In this document: piece after piece, positions 1 through 10,950 of the stretch | How positions within the stretch are numbered: position 1 is the stretch's first letter | Layout: every line of letters starts with the position of its first letter | NCBI GenBank assembly: GCA_036417435.1 | Contig: CM070905.1 | Location: 19,693,592 to 19,757,591, forward strand | Direction of reading: 5' to 3' | Length of the DNA: 64,000 nt | Source: Inia geoffrensis | Taxonomy: Eukaryota > Chordata > Mammalia > Artiodactyla > Iniidae | Program-made: the position numbers and the translations under genes | Notes under the pieces: model-generated | Told to the model about the DNA's origin: nothing | The model's database searches: none | What the model saw: only the letters and a program-made list of their open reading frames with translations

Positions 1-296
1 CAGTACCATACTGTCTTGTTTACTGTAGCTTTGTAGTATAGTCTGATATCAGGGAGCCTGATTGCTCCAGCTCCATTTTTTGTTCTCAAGATTGCTTTGG
101 CTATTTGGGGTCTTTTGTGTTTCCATATAAATTGTGAAATTTTTTGTTCTATTTCTGTGAAAAATGCATTGGTAGTTTGATAGGGATTGCATTGAATCTG
201 TAGATTGCTTTGGGTAGTAGAGTTGTTTTCACAATGTTGATTCTTCCAATCCAAGAACATGGTATACCTCTCCATCTGTTTGTATCATCTTTAAGG
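1..296 (-). mobile_element. L1 LINE fragment, ORF2 region, cut by window edge
   Basis: The sequence is the reverse complement of L1 ORF2. It matches, on the opposite strand, the region around 19760-20050 of the L1 copy in this same window (the segment encoding the end of the reverse transcriptase and the conserved TVWY stretch). It ends abruptly near 296 and continues beyond base 1. Orientation is sense relative to EXOC4. Confidence 0.85.
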
Positions 297-845
297 AATT
301 CTCAAGTTTATTTCTAATGACATCACAAACTATTAAAGACAGTGCTTTAATAGGTAAAGTGATTCAATGAGGATCTACAATCTATAGATGGTTGAAAAAC
401 GCTTTGACTTCCTTATGTTTGGTTAATACTTAATAAACTATTTAAGGCCCTTTTCTTTGTGTCCAGAAATGACTTTATAGATGTAAGACATGAAGTTTAA
501 CTGTTTTTTAAAAAAGAGGATACAAGTTTACACTAATATACACACATTCATTTGCCAAGTTTCTTTTGATATAAAAGATGGATATCTTTAAGATGGTTGA
601 CCATAACTTACTCACACAGATAAGTAATTTATGATCTATAGCCAAAATAAAAAACAAAGTTAACTGACCCAAAGATAGCTAGTATTTGTAACTTCAGCCC
701 TTAAGATCATACCCCCATTCAATGTAATACCAGTCCTAAACTTTAGTAAAACAGGATGAGAGATGTTGACCCAGCACAATTTAAATGATCTAGAGCTACA
801 GACGCTAATGTAGGTTTCAAACAATAAATTTTAGTACCGTCTTTA
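297..845. other. Unique AT-rich intron sequence
   Basis: I see no coding, RNA or repeat signature in this stretch. It ends at the target-site duplication of the next L1. Confidence 0.5.
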
Positions 846-855
846 GGGGACTTTT

Positions 856-1099
856 TTCTTTTTTTTTTTATTGGAGTATAATTGCTTTACAATGTTGTGT
901 TAGTTTCTGCTGTACAATGGAGTGAATCAGCTATATGTATACACATATCCCCTCCCTCTTGGACCTCCCGCCACCCCAACCCACCCATCTAGGTCATCAT
1001 AGAGCACCGAGCTGAGCTCCCTGTGCTATACAGCAGGTTCCCACTAGCTATCTATTTTACACATGGTAGTATATTTATGTCAAACCTAACATCCCTTTT
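856..1099 (-). mobile_element. L1 3' end, 5'-truncated, minus strand
   Basis: This is a short L1 3' UTR in reverse orientation: a T-rich run (the poly-A tail), then the complement of the conserved terminal segment ending in 'ctccaat(a)aa', then the complement of the 'tagctagtgggaa...agcacagggag' block seen in the plus-strand copies at 21340 and 49330. The 10-bp ggggactttt occurs at 846-855 and 1100-1109 and is the likely target-site duplication. Confidence 0.88.
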
Positions 1100-1464
1100 G
1101 GGGACTTTTGATGTACCTATCCAAACAAAATACAATATAACACAGTTGACAGATCCCCACATATGCACAATGTGAAACACGTATAGAGCCACATGCAGAG
1201 AAGAAATTCACACAAGTACAGACATACATTCATCACTCTTAAGGCGTTTTTGATAACCCTAAGCAAAACTCTAATTTCCCTAATATAATCCTTTTTTCTC
1301 TAATACAATGCTTTCTTCTCTGCCTCCTCTGATATCCTACAAGATGTAAGTCCTGATAAGAAGAGCATGAGCTACCTTGAAACACATGCCCAACACATTA
1401 TGATGATTCCTGCAGGCTAGCTGTATGGTGCTCGTGGATATAAAGCCATTTTAAAAGTACACGT

Positions 1465-1676
1465 TGGCTTCCCTGGTGGCACAGTGGTTGAGAGTCCACC
1501 TGCTGATGCAGGGGACACGGGTTCGTGCCCCAGTCCGGGAAGATCCCACATGCCGCGGAGCGGCTGGGCCCGTGAGCCATGGCAGCTGAGCCTGCGCGTC
1601 CGGAGCCTGTGCTCCACATCGGGAGAGGCCACAACAGTGAGAGGCCCGCGTAACACAAAAAAAAAAAAGAAAAAGA
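1465..1676 (+). mobile_element. CHR-type tRNA-derived SINE, short form, with TSD
   Basis: A SINE of about 210 bp starts with tggcttccctggtggcacag, contains a box A-like element (ggcacagtggttgag) and a box B-like element (gggttcgtgcc), and ends in an A-rich tail with interspersed G. The 12-bp aaaagtacacgt flanks it at 1453-1464 and 1677-1688 as a target-site duplication. The intact duplication and high similarity to the cetacean consensus as I remember it suggest a fairly recent insertion. It belongs to the tRNA-Glu-related CHR superfamily known from whales, hippos and ruminants. Confidence 0.92.
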
Positions 1677-1688
1677 AAAAGTACACGT

Positions 1689-3089
1689 GAGCGTACTGGC
1701 TCGGCAGGATGGGCTGTCTGGAGGTAAGGAAGAAATGAGAAGGTGATAAGCAGGCAGGCCCACGTAAAATATCATTTCTTAGCCCCGAAAAGAGCCTCCC
1801 TGCACATCTATATGCTTAGTCTCTATGTCTGTATTTGTAAAACAAGGCAAATAACTCTGAATGTTCTCCTAAGAAAATCATACAGAACCAGGAAAAGGCA
1901 AAATTCTTTGAAAATGTTAACTGACATCACGTTTAGCGGCAAGTGAGGTCCAATAATTTCTAGTTCTTTCCTTCAATTCCCCACTCTATCCCTGTAAGGC
2001 TAACTAAGCCAGAGCTATGAAGAGCCAAGTAATATTTCCAACACTTATCAAGCTGGCCAAAAGTAACATTCTTCAGAATACCAGATCCCTGGGGTAATTA
2101 AAACATAGAGAAAAGAAAGGAGGAATTAAATGAATGACCACAGCCTGCTAAATGAATAAGGCTGAAAAAAGGCTAGTTGGTGATAGATATGTTCCACGGT
2201 AAGAAAAGTTGACCAGGGGTCAGGATGAGGATAGAAGAAAGCACACCCACTACGCTGAGCTAGTGATCTCGAAAGGCAATAATGGAAATGCTTAGAAAAG
2301 CCAAAGCAAATCAACTCCTCTGGCCATTTCTGGAAACATTTTGAACATAAACAAAGAAATGTACCCTCCGGCATCTTCTGCCTCTCAGAGCGGGTGACAC
2401 TCCACATGACTGCTTTTAGAAGACGGGGTAAGCACTGTGCTGAGCTGCAGCACAGAGCACAGACATTACATGCATCTCTCCCCTCATGTGTGCAGGAGGC
2501 ATGTTCTGCACAGGGAATGAATTAAGTGAGAGTAAACCAAATACTCCTAAAATTCTGGTATTTTTAGGGCATCAAAATTGCAGCTCTGTAGCAGGAAAAC
2601 AAAACCTCAATAAAGTGGCAATAAAGCTTGATCGTTCTGTTATTGTATTTTAGCTAAACACTTATAAATTTGCTAGTTGATTGCACAATCCCTGATGAGC
2701 AATGCAGAGGCACAGCCTGTGAGTAAGAAGGACAATGATTTATCTATATACTAACCTACTGGGAGGTTTATCTGATTTTGATTACACTTCTCTTTTTATG
2801 CAGTCACTCAAAATAGCTCCAGCAACAGAAAACTGTCTACATAAGATGGTCCCAACACAGGCTACGTATGGTGCTTCAGAAAGGGCTTTTGGTCTTATAA
2901 ATAAAGTGTTAAATATTAAAATATGCAAAGGTAAATAAGAAGAATCATTGATACCTGTTTGACCACCTCCTCCTAGTCCCACAGTCCCAGAACCCATGGC
3001 TAGTGTCACCATTCTATGAAAACATATAGAATTCACAAATGGTAGACTGAAAAGAACATAGGAAGCAATCTAACATTCCAGCAGACTAT
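1689..3089. other. Unique intron sequence
   Basis: No exon, RNA gene or recent repeat is seen. Short open frames here have no recognisable protein similarity. Confidence 0.5.
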
Positions 3090-3236
3090 TTAGACTTTGG
3101 TGTCAGACTGATTTAGGTTCAAACCCAATTCTTGCCACTTGTCAGCCAGGCAGTCAAACATGGACAGAACATTGAAATGTAGGTAAAATGAGATCATCAC
3201 AGAGCTTAGAACAAATGAAACCTTAAGTAAGGAATG
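3090..3236 (+). repeat. MIR-like ancient SINE
   Basis: The segment has the MIR pattern of 'tttggtgtcagactgatttaggttcaaaccc', 'gccacttgtcag', 'taaaatgagatcatcacagagctta'. It is old and diverged, and no target duplication is visible. Confidence 0.65.
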
Positions 3237-3332
3237 CCACCACTACACCACCATCACCTACATCATCGCCATCAACACCTCTACCATTACCACACCAACT
3301 CCATCATCACTACCAATACCTACATCATAACT
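3237..3332 (+). repeat. Degenerate (CAY)n trinucleotide repeat
   Basis: About 95 bp is dominated by cac, cat and acc triplets (caccaccatcacctacatcatc and similar). It is an imperfect microsatellite directly after the MIR-like element. Confidence 0.75.
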
Positions 3333-4098
3333 GAATAATTACTGAGAAGACGAAAACAAATTAACTGAAACCAAATATACATTTAGAAATCAATTATTAA
3401 GAGTAATCAAACATCCTACTCAACTCACTTAGTAGGATTATTGCTAAAACTGGACTCAGTAAAGAGAAACACAGAAGCCCGAGGTCAAAGCCTAGTCAAG
3501 AAGAGGGGTAGAGGAACCGAACTAAAGTTTGGTCTAGGAGAGAGTCTTTGTCAAATCCAAGGGTAAACAATCCCAGAGTGAGGGCAAGAGTATTTGTCCT
3601 AATAAAGAACTTGAGGCTTACTGCACACACTCTGGGACATGCATATTGGCAGCAATGGACTGTTCCCTCTCTCTCTGTGTTCAAGTTCAAGATTATAATA
3701 CCACTTTACATTCCTATGGCATATGACATTTAATGAACCATGGATACATTCATTTTTTTCAATTGATACTGTCAATTGATAAATGGCTGTTGCCTAAATG
3801 AAGACTTTCTTTACAAGCAGATACAAAACTAATTTAAACTAAAGTGAACTATGAAAACTGTATTTTATTTACATGCTAGAATTCTAATAATAGGTTTCCT
3901 TCTCTGAAGCTCCTTCTAGCTATAAGAACTTCACCCTTTGTATTTTATCAATACAGCAAAGAAACTACAGGAGGCGAAAAGAATCAAAAGAAATTTCAAG
4001 AAATACATACCCTCTTTTTACCGCTAAATTAAAAATACAATCCTAGAAAACATTAAGGGTAAAACCATGTTTTTAATGTTTTAAAGCAAGAGAGACCC
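3333..4098. other. Unique intron sequence
   Basis: No gene or recent repeat is recognised. Sequence is AT-rich. Confidence 0.45.
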
Positions 4099-4213
4099 GG
4101 GACTTCCCTGGCAGTTCAATGGTTAAGACTCCATGCTTCCACTGCAGGGGGCCCAGGTTCAATCCCTGGTCGGGATCCTACATACTGCACAACGCAGCCA
4201 AAAAAAGAGAGAG
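4099..4213 (+). mobile_element. Short tRNA-derived SINE (artiodactyl/CHR family) with TSD
   Basis: The element begins gggacttccctggcagttca, contains the 'ggttaagactccatgcttcc' block and a box B-like ggttcaatccctggtc, and ends at 'acgcagccaaaaaa'. The string agagagaccc at about 4089-4098 recurs at about 4216-4225 after the GA-rich tail. It is a shorter family than the copies at 8.3, 32.3, 33.0 and 34.3 kb. Confidence 0.87.
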
Positions 4214-4374
4214 AGAGAGAGACCCAACAGGTAAGATAATGGACACAAATTTAGTTTACATTAGTCCACAATGCTCAAAAATTACTAAGCATTGGAACAT
4301 GTGCCATAAATACAAAATAAAGTATTTTTCAAACCATGATCTTGTTAGGGTTCTGTGGAGGTACTTGCACCGTA

Positions 4375-4460
4375 GCTCATGGAGGCATTCCAGATCATGC
4401 ATTCCAGATCATGCTCATGGAGGCATTCCAGATCATGCTCATGGAGGCATTACAGATCAT
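4375..4460 (+). repeat. 24-bp tandem repeat, three copies plus a partial one
   Basis: The unit gctcatggaggcattccagatcat occurs at 4375-4398, 4413-4436 and 4437-4460 (the last with c to a), with a 14-bp partial unit at 4399-4412. It abuts the 5' part of a MIR-like segment. Confidence 0.95.
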
Positions 4461-4640
4461 GGGATTTGGAATCAGAATCTCTCCTGGGGTCAAGTTTACT
4501 TTTTCCCCTGGGTAGCCACGGGACTTTGTGTACATTACTCTCAGCTTCAGTTTCTTCATCTGTGATGTAGGAATAAAAGGAGATAACGCACATCAAAGAG
4601 CTTTGCAAGCAGTAAATCACTATTCAGGTATTACCTATAC
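4461..4640 (+). repeat. MIR-like ancient SINE
   Basis: Features are 'gggatttggaatcagaatctc', 'agcttcagtttcttcatctgtg' and 'aaaaggagataac', the typical MIR core and downstream region. The following copy of 'tcttgcccacagcaggcac' near 4790 may be the 3' end of a second MIR. Confidence 0.7.
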
Positions 4641-4707
4641 TGAGAACACCAAAGCAAACTCACTTTCAAGGTGTTTTTCTAAGTCTTGACATGTTTTGTC
4701 TTTAAGA

Positions 4708-4779
4708 TAATATGTATCTTGCTTACAACCTCAGCATCTTTCTCTTTTAATATGTATCTTGCCTACAACCTCAGCATCT
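4708..4779 (+). repeat. 32-bp direct repeat, 40-bp period
   Basis: The sequence taatatgtatcttgcYtaca plus 12 further bases occurs at 4708-4739 and again at 4748-4779 with one mismatch. It is a local duplication in the MIR-derived region. Confidence 0.9.
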
Positions 4780-5404
4780 AACACAGTGTCTTGCCCACAG
4801 CAGGCACACAAATATTTGCTAAGGTGAGGTGGATGGATTGGTGGGTAGATAGATGGATGGATGCAATTTCTCTTTTGCTTGCTCAAAATGTATAATCCTG
4901 TTACCATGTTAGGGTGGTACATTTGTCCCAAAAGGCAAACAAGAATCACATTCAGAAAACAGGAGACTGTAATATTAACACTTATTAGTAATACTTATAT
5001 TATTTTACCATGATCTGAATAAAGAAACCACAAAAAGGAGAAAGAATTTTATTTTTTGCATTTTCCAAAACCTCTCTATACCTTCTCAAATATGTGCTAT
5101 TGGTCTTATGATTATTATTCCAGATCTTTTCCCTCTTCCTTCATGTTTAATACAGGCCACGGGCTATATACTAACATAAAATTATAAACTTTCTTGACAT
5201 TTGTTCTACATACCTCATTAGAACTTTACTACCAAATCAACATTGTATGATGTTTATAAACAAAGTTTCCATAGACTCAAAAACATTGTAAATTCTGCCT
5301 TAGACAAAATAAAGATACAATACCTAACTTCTGACTTTTTCACTCAGTCTCTTACTCAGTAAATACTTCTATGCTCCAGGCACTAAGAATACAGCTGTGA
5401 ATCT

Positions 5405-5966
5405 TTTCAACTAATGGCACTGGGAATACTAGATATCCACAAGCAAAAGAATGAAGTTAAACCCTTACCTAACACCATATACAAAAATTAATTAAAACTA
5501 GATTAAAGACCTAAATGTATAAACCTAAAACTATAAACCTTTTAGAAGAAAACACAGGGCAAAAGTTTTACCACATTGGATTTAGCAATTTAGCATTCTT
5601 GCACATGACACCAAAAGCACAGGCAGCAATAAATAGGCAAACTGGACTTCATGAAAATTTGAAAAGTATATGTGTCAAAAAACAATTATCAATGGAGTAA
5701 ATAGGCAACCTAAGGAAAGGGAGAAAACATCTGCAAACCAACTATCTGATAAGGGATTAAAATTCAGAATATATGGAGAACTCCTAAAGCTCAACAACAA
5801 AACAACAAACCTGATTCAAAAATGGGCAAAGGACTTGAATCGTTATTTCTCCAAAAAAGATACACAAATAGTCAATAATATTGCACATGAAAAGATGCTC
5901 AACATGACGGATCATTAGGGAAATGGAAATGATATGCCACCTCACACTTGTTAGGATGGCTACTAT

Positions 5967-6004
<38 letters not shown>

Positions 6005-6670
6005 ACAGAGGACCAAACAAGTGTTGGCAAGGATGTGGAGACATTGGAACTCTTACACACTGTCCAGGGGAATGTAAAATGGTACAGCCACTGTGCCGAA
6101 AAATTAAAAATAGAAATTACTGTATGAGCCAGCAATTCCACTTCTAGGTATTTAGTCAAAAGAATTAAAAGCAGGGTCTCAAAAAGATATTTATACACTC
6201 ATGTTCACAGCAGAATTATTCACAACAGTGAAAACATGGAAGCAATCCAAGTGTCCACTGACATATGAATGGATAAGCAAAATGCAGTACATGCATAATA
6301 TTAAGCCATAAAAAGGAAGGTAATTTTGATATATGTTACATCATGGATGAACCTTGAATACACTATGCTAAGTGAAATAAACCAATCACAAATACTGTAT
6401 GATTTCACTTATATGAGGTACTTAGAGCATTCAAAATTAGAGAAAGAAAGCAGAATGATGGTTTTCAAGGACTGTGGGGGGGCGGAATATGGAGTTATTG
6501 TTTAATGAGTACAGAGTTTCAGTTTTACAAGGGTTATGGAGATAGATGGTGGTAATGGTTTCACAATATTTTGAATTGTACACTTCAGTGTACCACTGAA
6601 TTGTACACTTAAAAATGGTTAAGATGATATATTTTACATTATGTGTATTTTGCCACAATTCTTAAAAATT
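5405..6670 (+). mobile_element. Old L1 (L1M-type) 3' half
   Basis: The order of blocks is that of the L1 ORF2 C-terminal region and 3' UTR: 'acaccatatacaaaaat', 'attaaagacctaaatgtat', 'aaaatgggcaaaggacttgaa', 'gaagcaatccaagtgtccac', 'tgtatgatttcacttatatga', then the terminal 'aattgtacacttaaaaatggttaa'. Many stops and a microsatellite interrupt it. It lies antisense to EXOC4. Confidence 0.85.
5969..6008 (+). repeat. (CA)n microsatellite inside the L1
   Basis: About 18 CA units, with one aaac interruption, lie within the L1 body. They generate false open frames of alternating residues on both strands. Confidence 0.95.
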
Positions 6671-7611
6671 GAAACAAAAATATATAGCTGAACAGGAAAG
6701 TACATAGGGCTTTAGAGAAGTCCACAACAGAGGTACGTAATCCTTCTTTGGAGCCCAGAAAGGCTGACATTAAAATTGAGAAATGAAAGATAAATGATAG
6801 TTACCCAGGGAAGGAAAGCTGAGAAAAAGTATCTTAGGCAGAGGGTAAGTTAAGGGAGAAAGTTTCGGGGCAGGAAAGAATAGGACCCCATCAAAGAACT
6901 CAAGTGAGATGTAAAAGCTGCCAAGGCCAAACTCAAGGAAGGCCTTATAAGCCATGCCAAGGAGTCTGGACTTAATCTTCGGAGTTGGGACATTAAGGAA
7001 CATAAAATGAGAGTAAATCAGGTTAGAAGATCAGTTTACAGAATGGTACAGTGAGCTGGGGCTAGTAAATGCCGCCCTGACCTAAAGCTGTAGACTTTCA
7101 GTGAGAGAGAAATTAGAGGGTTTCAGAACTGTGAATCGGGTGGAATTATTAAACTTTAGCGGTCAATGTAGGAAGTTTTCAAAAGATGTGGAGCATCTGG
7201 AATGGTAATACTCAGAAGTCACTAAGGTGAAGAACATAGCTGGCTTAGCACCTAGCACTGAGTTAAGCAAAGACACAGGACTCAATAAATAATGTTGGCA
7301 TCACCATAATGGCCAGTCACTACCATAGGCCAAATTCATTTCTACTAATGTGGACAACCCAGAGAGAAGTTCAGTGCATGAGTTCTAGGTCAAATGTGAT
7401 GCCCAGCCAGCAGTCCTTCCATAAATGCAGTGGGATCATAGGAATTAGGGGGAAAGGATACTGAAGAGGCAGGAGTAGTGACCACAGTACTTTATAGACT
7501 TTAAACAGCTCCCAATCTCTCAATATGAAATGCTAAAGGATGACATGCATGTGGTTCCCATGAATAAAAAGATTTCTCCCTTTCTTTCAAGAAATATTAG
7601 TGTCTTGCCAC
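6671..7611. other. Unique intron sequence
   Basis: No gene is recognised. The region around 6700-7300 is purine-rich on the plus strand but has no clear repeat identity. Confidence 0.4.
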
Positions 7612-7765
7612 TCAAAAAGTGTGGTCCACATAGCACTGCTATCACCCGAGAGCATGTTAGAAATGTAAATTATCTAGCCCCACCACAGAACTACTGAATA
7701 AAAGTCTACATTTAAAGAAGATCAACAGGTGATTTATATGCATGAAAGTTTGAGAAGCACTGAAT
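7612..7765 (+). mobile_element. MER5-like hAT DNA transposon remnant
   Basis: The segment has the MER5 layout: 'tgccactcaaaaagtgtggtcc', a central 'agagcatgttagaaatgtaa', and a terminal 'aagtttgagaagcactga'. It is a non-autonomous hAT-Charlie relic, strongly diverged. Confidence 0.65.
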
Positions 7766-7934
7766 TAGGGATCTGTCCACAACTCACCTCCCTAAAGCTA
7801 AAATAAACACATCAGCCTTGCTGCCCCCATAAATGAAGGAGTAACTCAACAACAGCCTTCACGTTTTACAGCTTACAAAGCAGTACGCACTGGTACTTAA
7901 TGGCAATTAGCATGAGTCAGAAAGTAACTACAGG

Positions 7935-8696
7935 GTATATGCCCAGTAGCGGGATTGCTGGGTTGTATGGTAGTTCTATTTTTAGTTTTATAAGGAACCT
8001 CCATACTGTTCTCCATAGTGGCTGTATCAATTTACATTCCCACCAACAATGCAAGAGAGTTCCCTTTTCTCCACACCCTCTCCAGCATTTATTCTTTGTA
8101 GACTTTTTGATGATGGCCATTCTGACCGGTATGAGGTGATACCTCATTGTCGTTTTGATTTGCATTTCTCTACTGATTAGTGATGTTGAGCATCCTTTCA
8201 CGTGTTTGTTGGCGATCTGTATGTCTTCTCTGGTGAAATGTCTATTTAGGTCTTCTACCCATACAGCTGCTTCACTCTGTTATACAGTACAAACTAACAC
8301 ACCACTGTAAAGCAATTATACTCCAATAAAGATGTTAAAAAAGGACTTCCCTGGTGGCACAGTGGTTAAGAATCTGCCTGCCAATGCAAGGGACACAGGT
8401 TCGAGCCCTGGTCCAGGAAGATCCCACACGCCGCGGGGCAACTAAGCCCATGCGCCACAACTACTGAGCCTGTGCTCTAGAGCCCACGAGCCACAACTAC
8501 TGAAGCCCACGCACCTAGAACCCGTGCTCTGCAACAAGAGAAGCCACCGCAATGAGAAGCCCGCGCACCGCAATTAAGAGTAGCCCCCGCTCGCCGCAAC
8601 TAGAGGAAGGCTGTGCACAGCAACAAAGACCCGACACAGCCAAAATATAAATAAATAAATAAATAAAATTCATTTTTCAAAAAGATGTTAAAAAAA
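7935..8696 (+). mobile_element. 5'-inverted (twin-primed) L1 with nested SINE
   Basis: A 5' part at about 7935-8262 is in reverse orientation (complement of L1 ORF2 C-terminal sequence), followed from about 8270 by the last 70 bases of the L1 3' end in forward orientation, ending caataaagatgttaaaaaa. The target-site duplication aaagtaactRcagg brackets the whole at 7921-7934 and 8697-8710 with one mismatch. This is the signature of twin priming. The tail was later split by a CHR SINE. Confidence 0.9.
8342..8680 (+). mobile_element. CHR-type SINE, long form, inserted in the L1 tail
   Basis: The SINE starts ggacttccctggtggcacag and has the box B-like ggttcgagccc. It carries repeated 'cacaactactga' modules and ends 'acagccaaaatataaataaataaa'. 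The duplication aaagatgttaaaaaa flanks it (8327-8341 and about 8681-8695), so it inserted into the poly-A tail of the twin-primed L1 and is younger than it. Confidence 0.93.
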
Positions 8697-8710
8697 AAAG
8701 TAACTGCAGG

Positions 8711-10379
8711 ATTTCCTGCATTCAGTAGGCCAGAATACTTAGGCAAAACTAACATAATTATGATTCTTGCTTTAAATACTTTCCAGAGAAAAAATTCATT
8801 TCCACTACACATGTATTAGGAAGAACAATAGATAATTTACATTCTTATAACTCATCCCCAGTTTTCTAGTTTCCCAAAGGGCTATGCAAAGTCCTTAATT
8901 ATATGCTAGTCTGGAACAACTATTTCATTAGCTAATTTTCTGCCCACCCCCTTTTGTCAGGTGAAACTGTTACCACAGCTCTCAGCGGAGGCACAGTTAC
9001 TGTGTTTTGGATAGTGATTTGCCTTAAAAGGGGTAATTAATATTCCTGTTCCAAAATAGACACCACATCTATTAACAATAATGTATTCAGGAATAGATTA
9101 AAAGGTTGAAGAAACTAAACTTACATCAAAATTTAGACCAAAAAAAAAAAAAATCATGCAAAAATCACTGTATACACTAATACCTTGTTATTTTAAAAAA
9201 ACTTCAATTAAAAAGATTCGCACCGATGATTTATCCTCTAATTACTAAAGAACACAAAACACTGTCCATCTATGACACACCAAATTTTAGGGTAGCTAAA
9301 ATCACTGAGAGGTTAAAAAACTGACTGAATGGACAGAGAAGAAAACAGATACTTCCCTATATTTGGATCAATATTAATACAAAAGCCACTACGAAGAGGC
9401 TCCATCTCTTCAGACTGCCCAATAATCAAACGTGCACTTGGAATCAAGGAACAATATCGTAAACAAACAGCAGTGTTAACTGGGACTCTTAGGCACATCC
9501 TAGAGTGGTGTGAAAAGTCATGGCAACAATTCCAGTTGGTTAAAAGAACTTGAAAGACATTTTTATAACTTGTACTGCTCCCTGCACAACCTGCTCAAGA
9601 GTTTCAGAACCTGACTTCAGCCATGAACCTCTGGCTACAAACAGCTCAAGTCACCAGGCCGAGGTCTCACACTTCTCATTTTCTCTGTCCTGTTTTCATG
9701 TGTTTTAATTCCTGCATCTGTTCTTCCTTCCTTCTTTCTTATTCCCCTAGCACACAATTCATGTTCCAGAATACCCACTAATCTACCAATCTGTATACCC
9801 CATCTATCTCTATGCTCATCCTCTCATTATCGAGTTTTATTCACCCATCATGTCAACACAAAACAGGAACAAGACAGGTGATGGAAAGAAAGGAGGGCCC
9901 GAGACAAACCTTAGATAGTTGTTATGGCCAACAAGCGCTAAAGCTAGGAGAAAGAGGTCAAGAGAACTTCCTCAGAGAGATCTGGCTTTGGTTGCTAAAA
10001 TGATGAAGTGAGAAACCACGAACTAGACTCAATGCTCTGACACTGACATGCTTCCGTAAACAAGGAAAGCAAAAATTCCTAAGAAAAAAAGGGAAAGAAC
10101 ATTGTTAGACCTCAATCTCCAGTCAGTACTGTGACTCCTCAACAGTAGATTACATACAAATATGAGAGAAGTATTAAAGGGCTGCCCCAGTTTAACTAAT
10201 GCCAAGTGAGCAGAGGGGCAGAGTGAGCAACCCATCAAACCTAGTAAAGACATGTATCTACAGTAGGTGACTGGTAAGTATCTAAGAAAACCTAAAGTCT
10301 CTATTCTTTAGGTCCAAGATCTTCAAGTAGCTGGATTTACAAATTTCAGGACTAAACCTACTCCAAGGTCTCATCACGT
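8711..10379. other. Unique AT-rich intron sequence
   Basis: No exon or RNA gene is recognised. The open frame near 9329-9553 has no recognisable homology. A short A-run at 9140-9151 is not attached to any clear element. Confidence 0.45.
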
Positions 10380-10950
10380 CATGTCTGATCAACCCTAATA
10401 GCCGTCTAACTGCTTCTCCTGCCTCCAGTCTCCCCATTTTTCTCCAGACTGCTCGCATGTCTTTAATGCCACTAACCGCTGCCCCTGCAGCCGCAACTGT
10501 CTTGAATGTACACTCAAAATGCATATAAAAGCACTATGATGCCTAACACATAAATGATATTCAGTAAGTGTCCGTTACTACGAATCCTTAGCTGACATTC
10601 AAGGTCCTCAAAAATCTGGCCCCTACTCACCTCTTTGAACGATGACTATGCCCTTATAGGAATCATCTACTGCAAACAAAGGGGGATACTGGCTCACTGT
10701 AACCAGCAATGCCACACCTAAGATATCTCTATTTTCCCTGCCTGGAATATATGCCACTCTACCCTCCTGCTTTTTCCGTCTCTTCACTCACTCCTACTCT
10801 ACTGTACAAGCTCTCTATCCCCAGGAGCAGTCCGGCTCTAATCCCACCTCTAAAAGGGCCCAACTTCACTCCTGGGATGTCCAAGAGCTTATTTTCTCTA
10901 CACCACACATGTGCTGTGCATCTTTCTGTGAATATTAAGCACTACTTTAA
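10380..10950 (+). repeat. Probable LINE-2 (L2) fragments with a MIR remnant
   Basis: Phrases such as 'ttcaaggtcctcaaaaatctggcccct' and 'ttccctgcctggaatatatgcc' are typical of diverged L2 in mammals. A MIR-like 'tgatgcctaacacataaatgatattcagtaa' occurs at about 10538-10568. Confidence 0.5.

Noticed and set aside
4375..4460. CRISPR-like repeat-spacer pattern
   Set aside because: Copies are directly adjacent, the intervening piece is a partial copy, and the context is a mammalian intron.
9313..9553. Overlapping frames on both strands near 9.3-9.55 kb
   Set aside because: No recognisable protein and no splice or retrocopy features.
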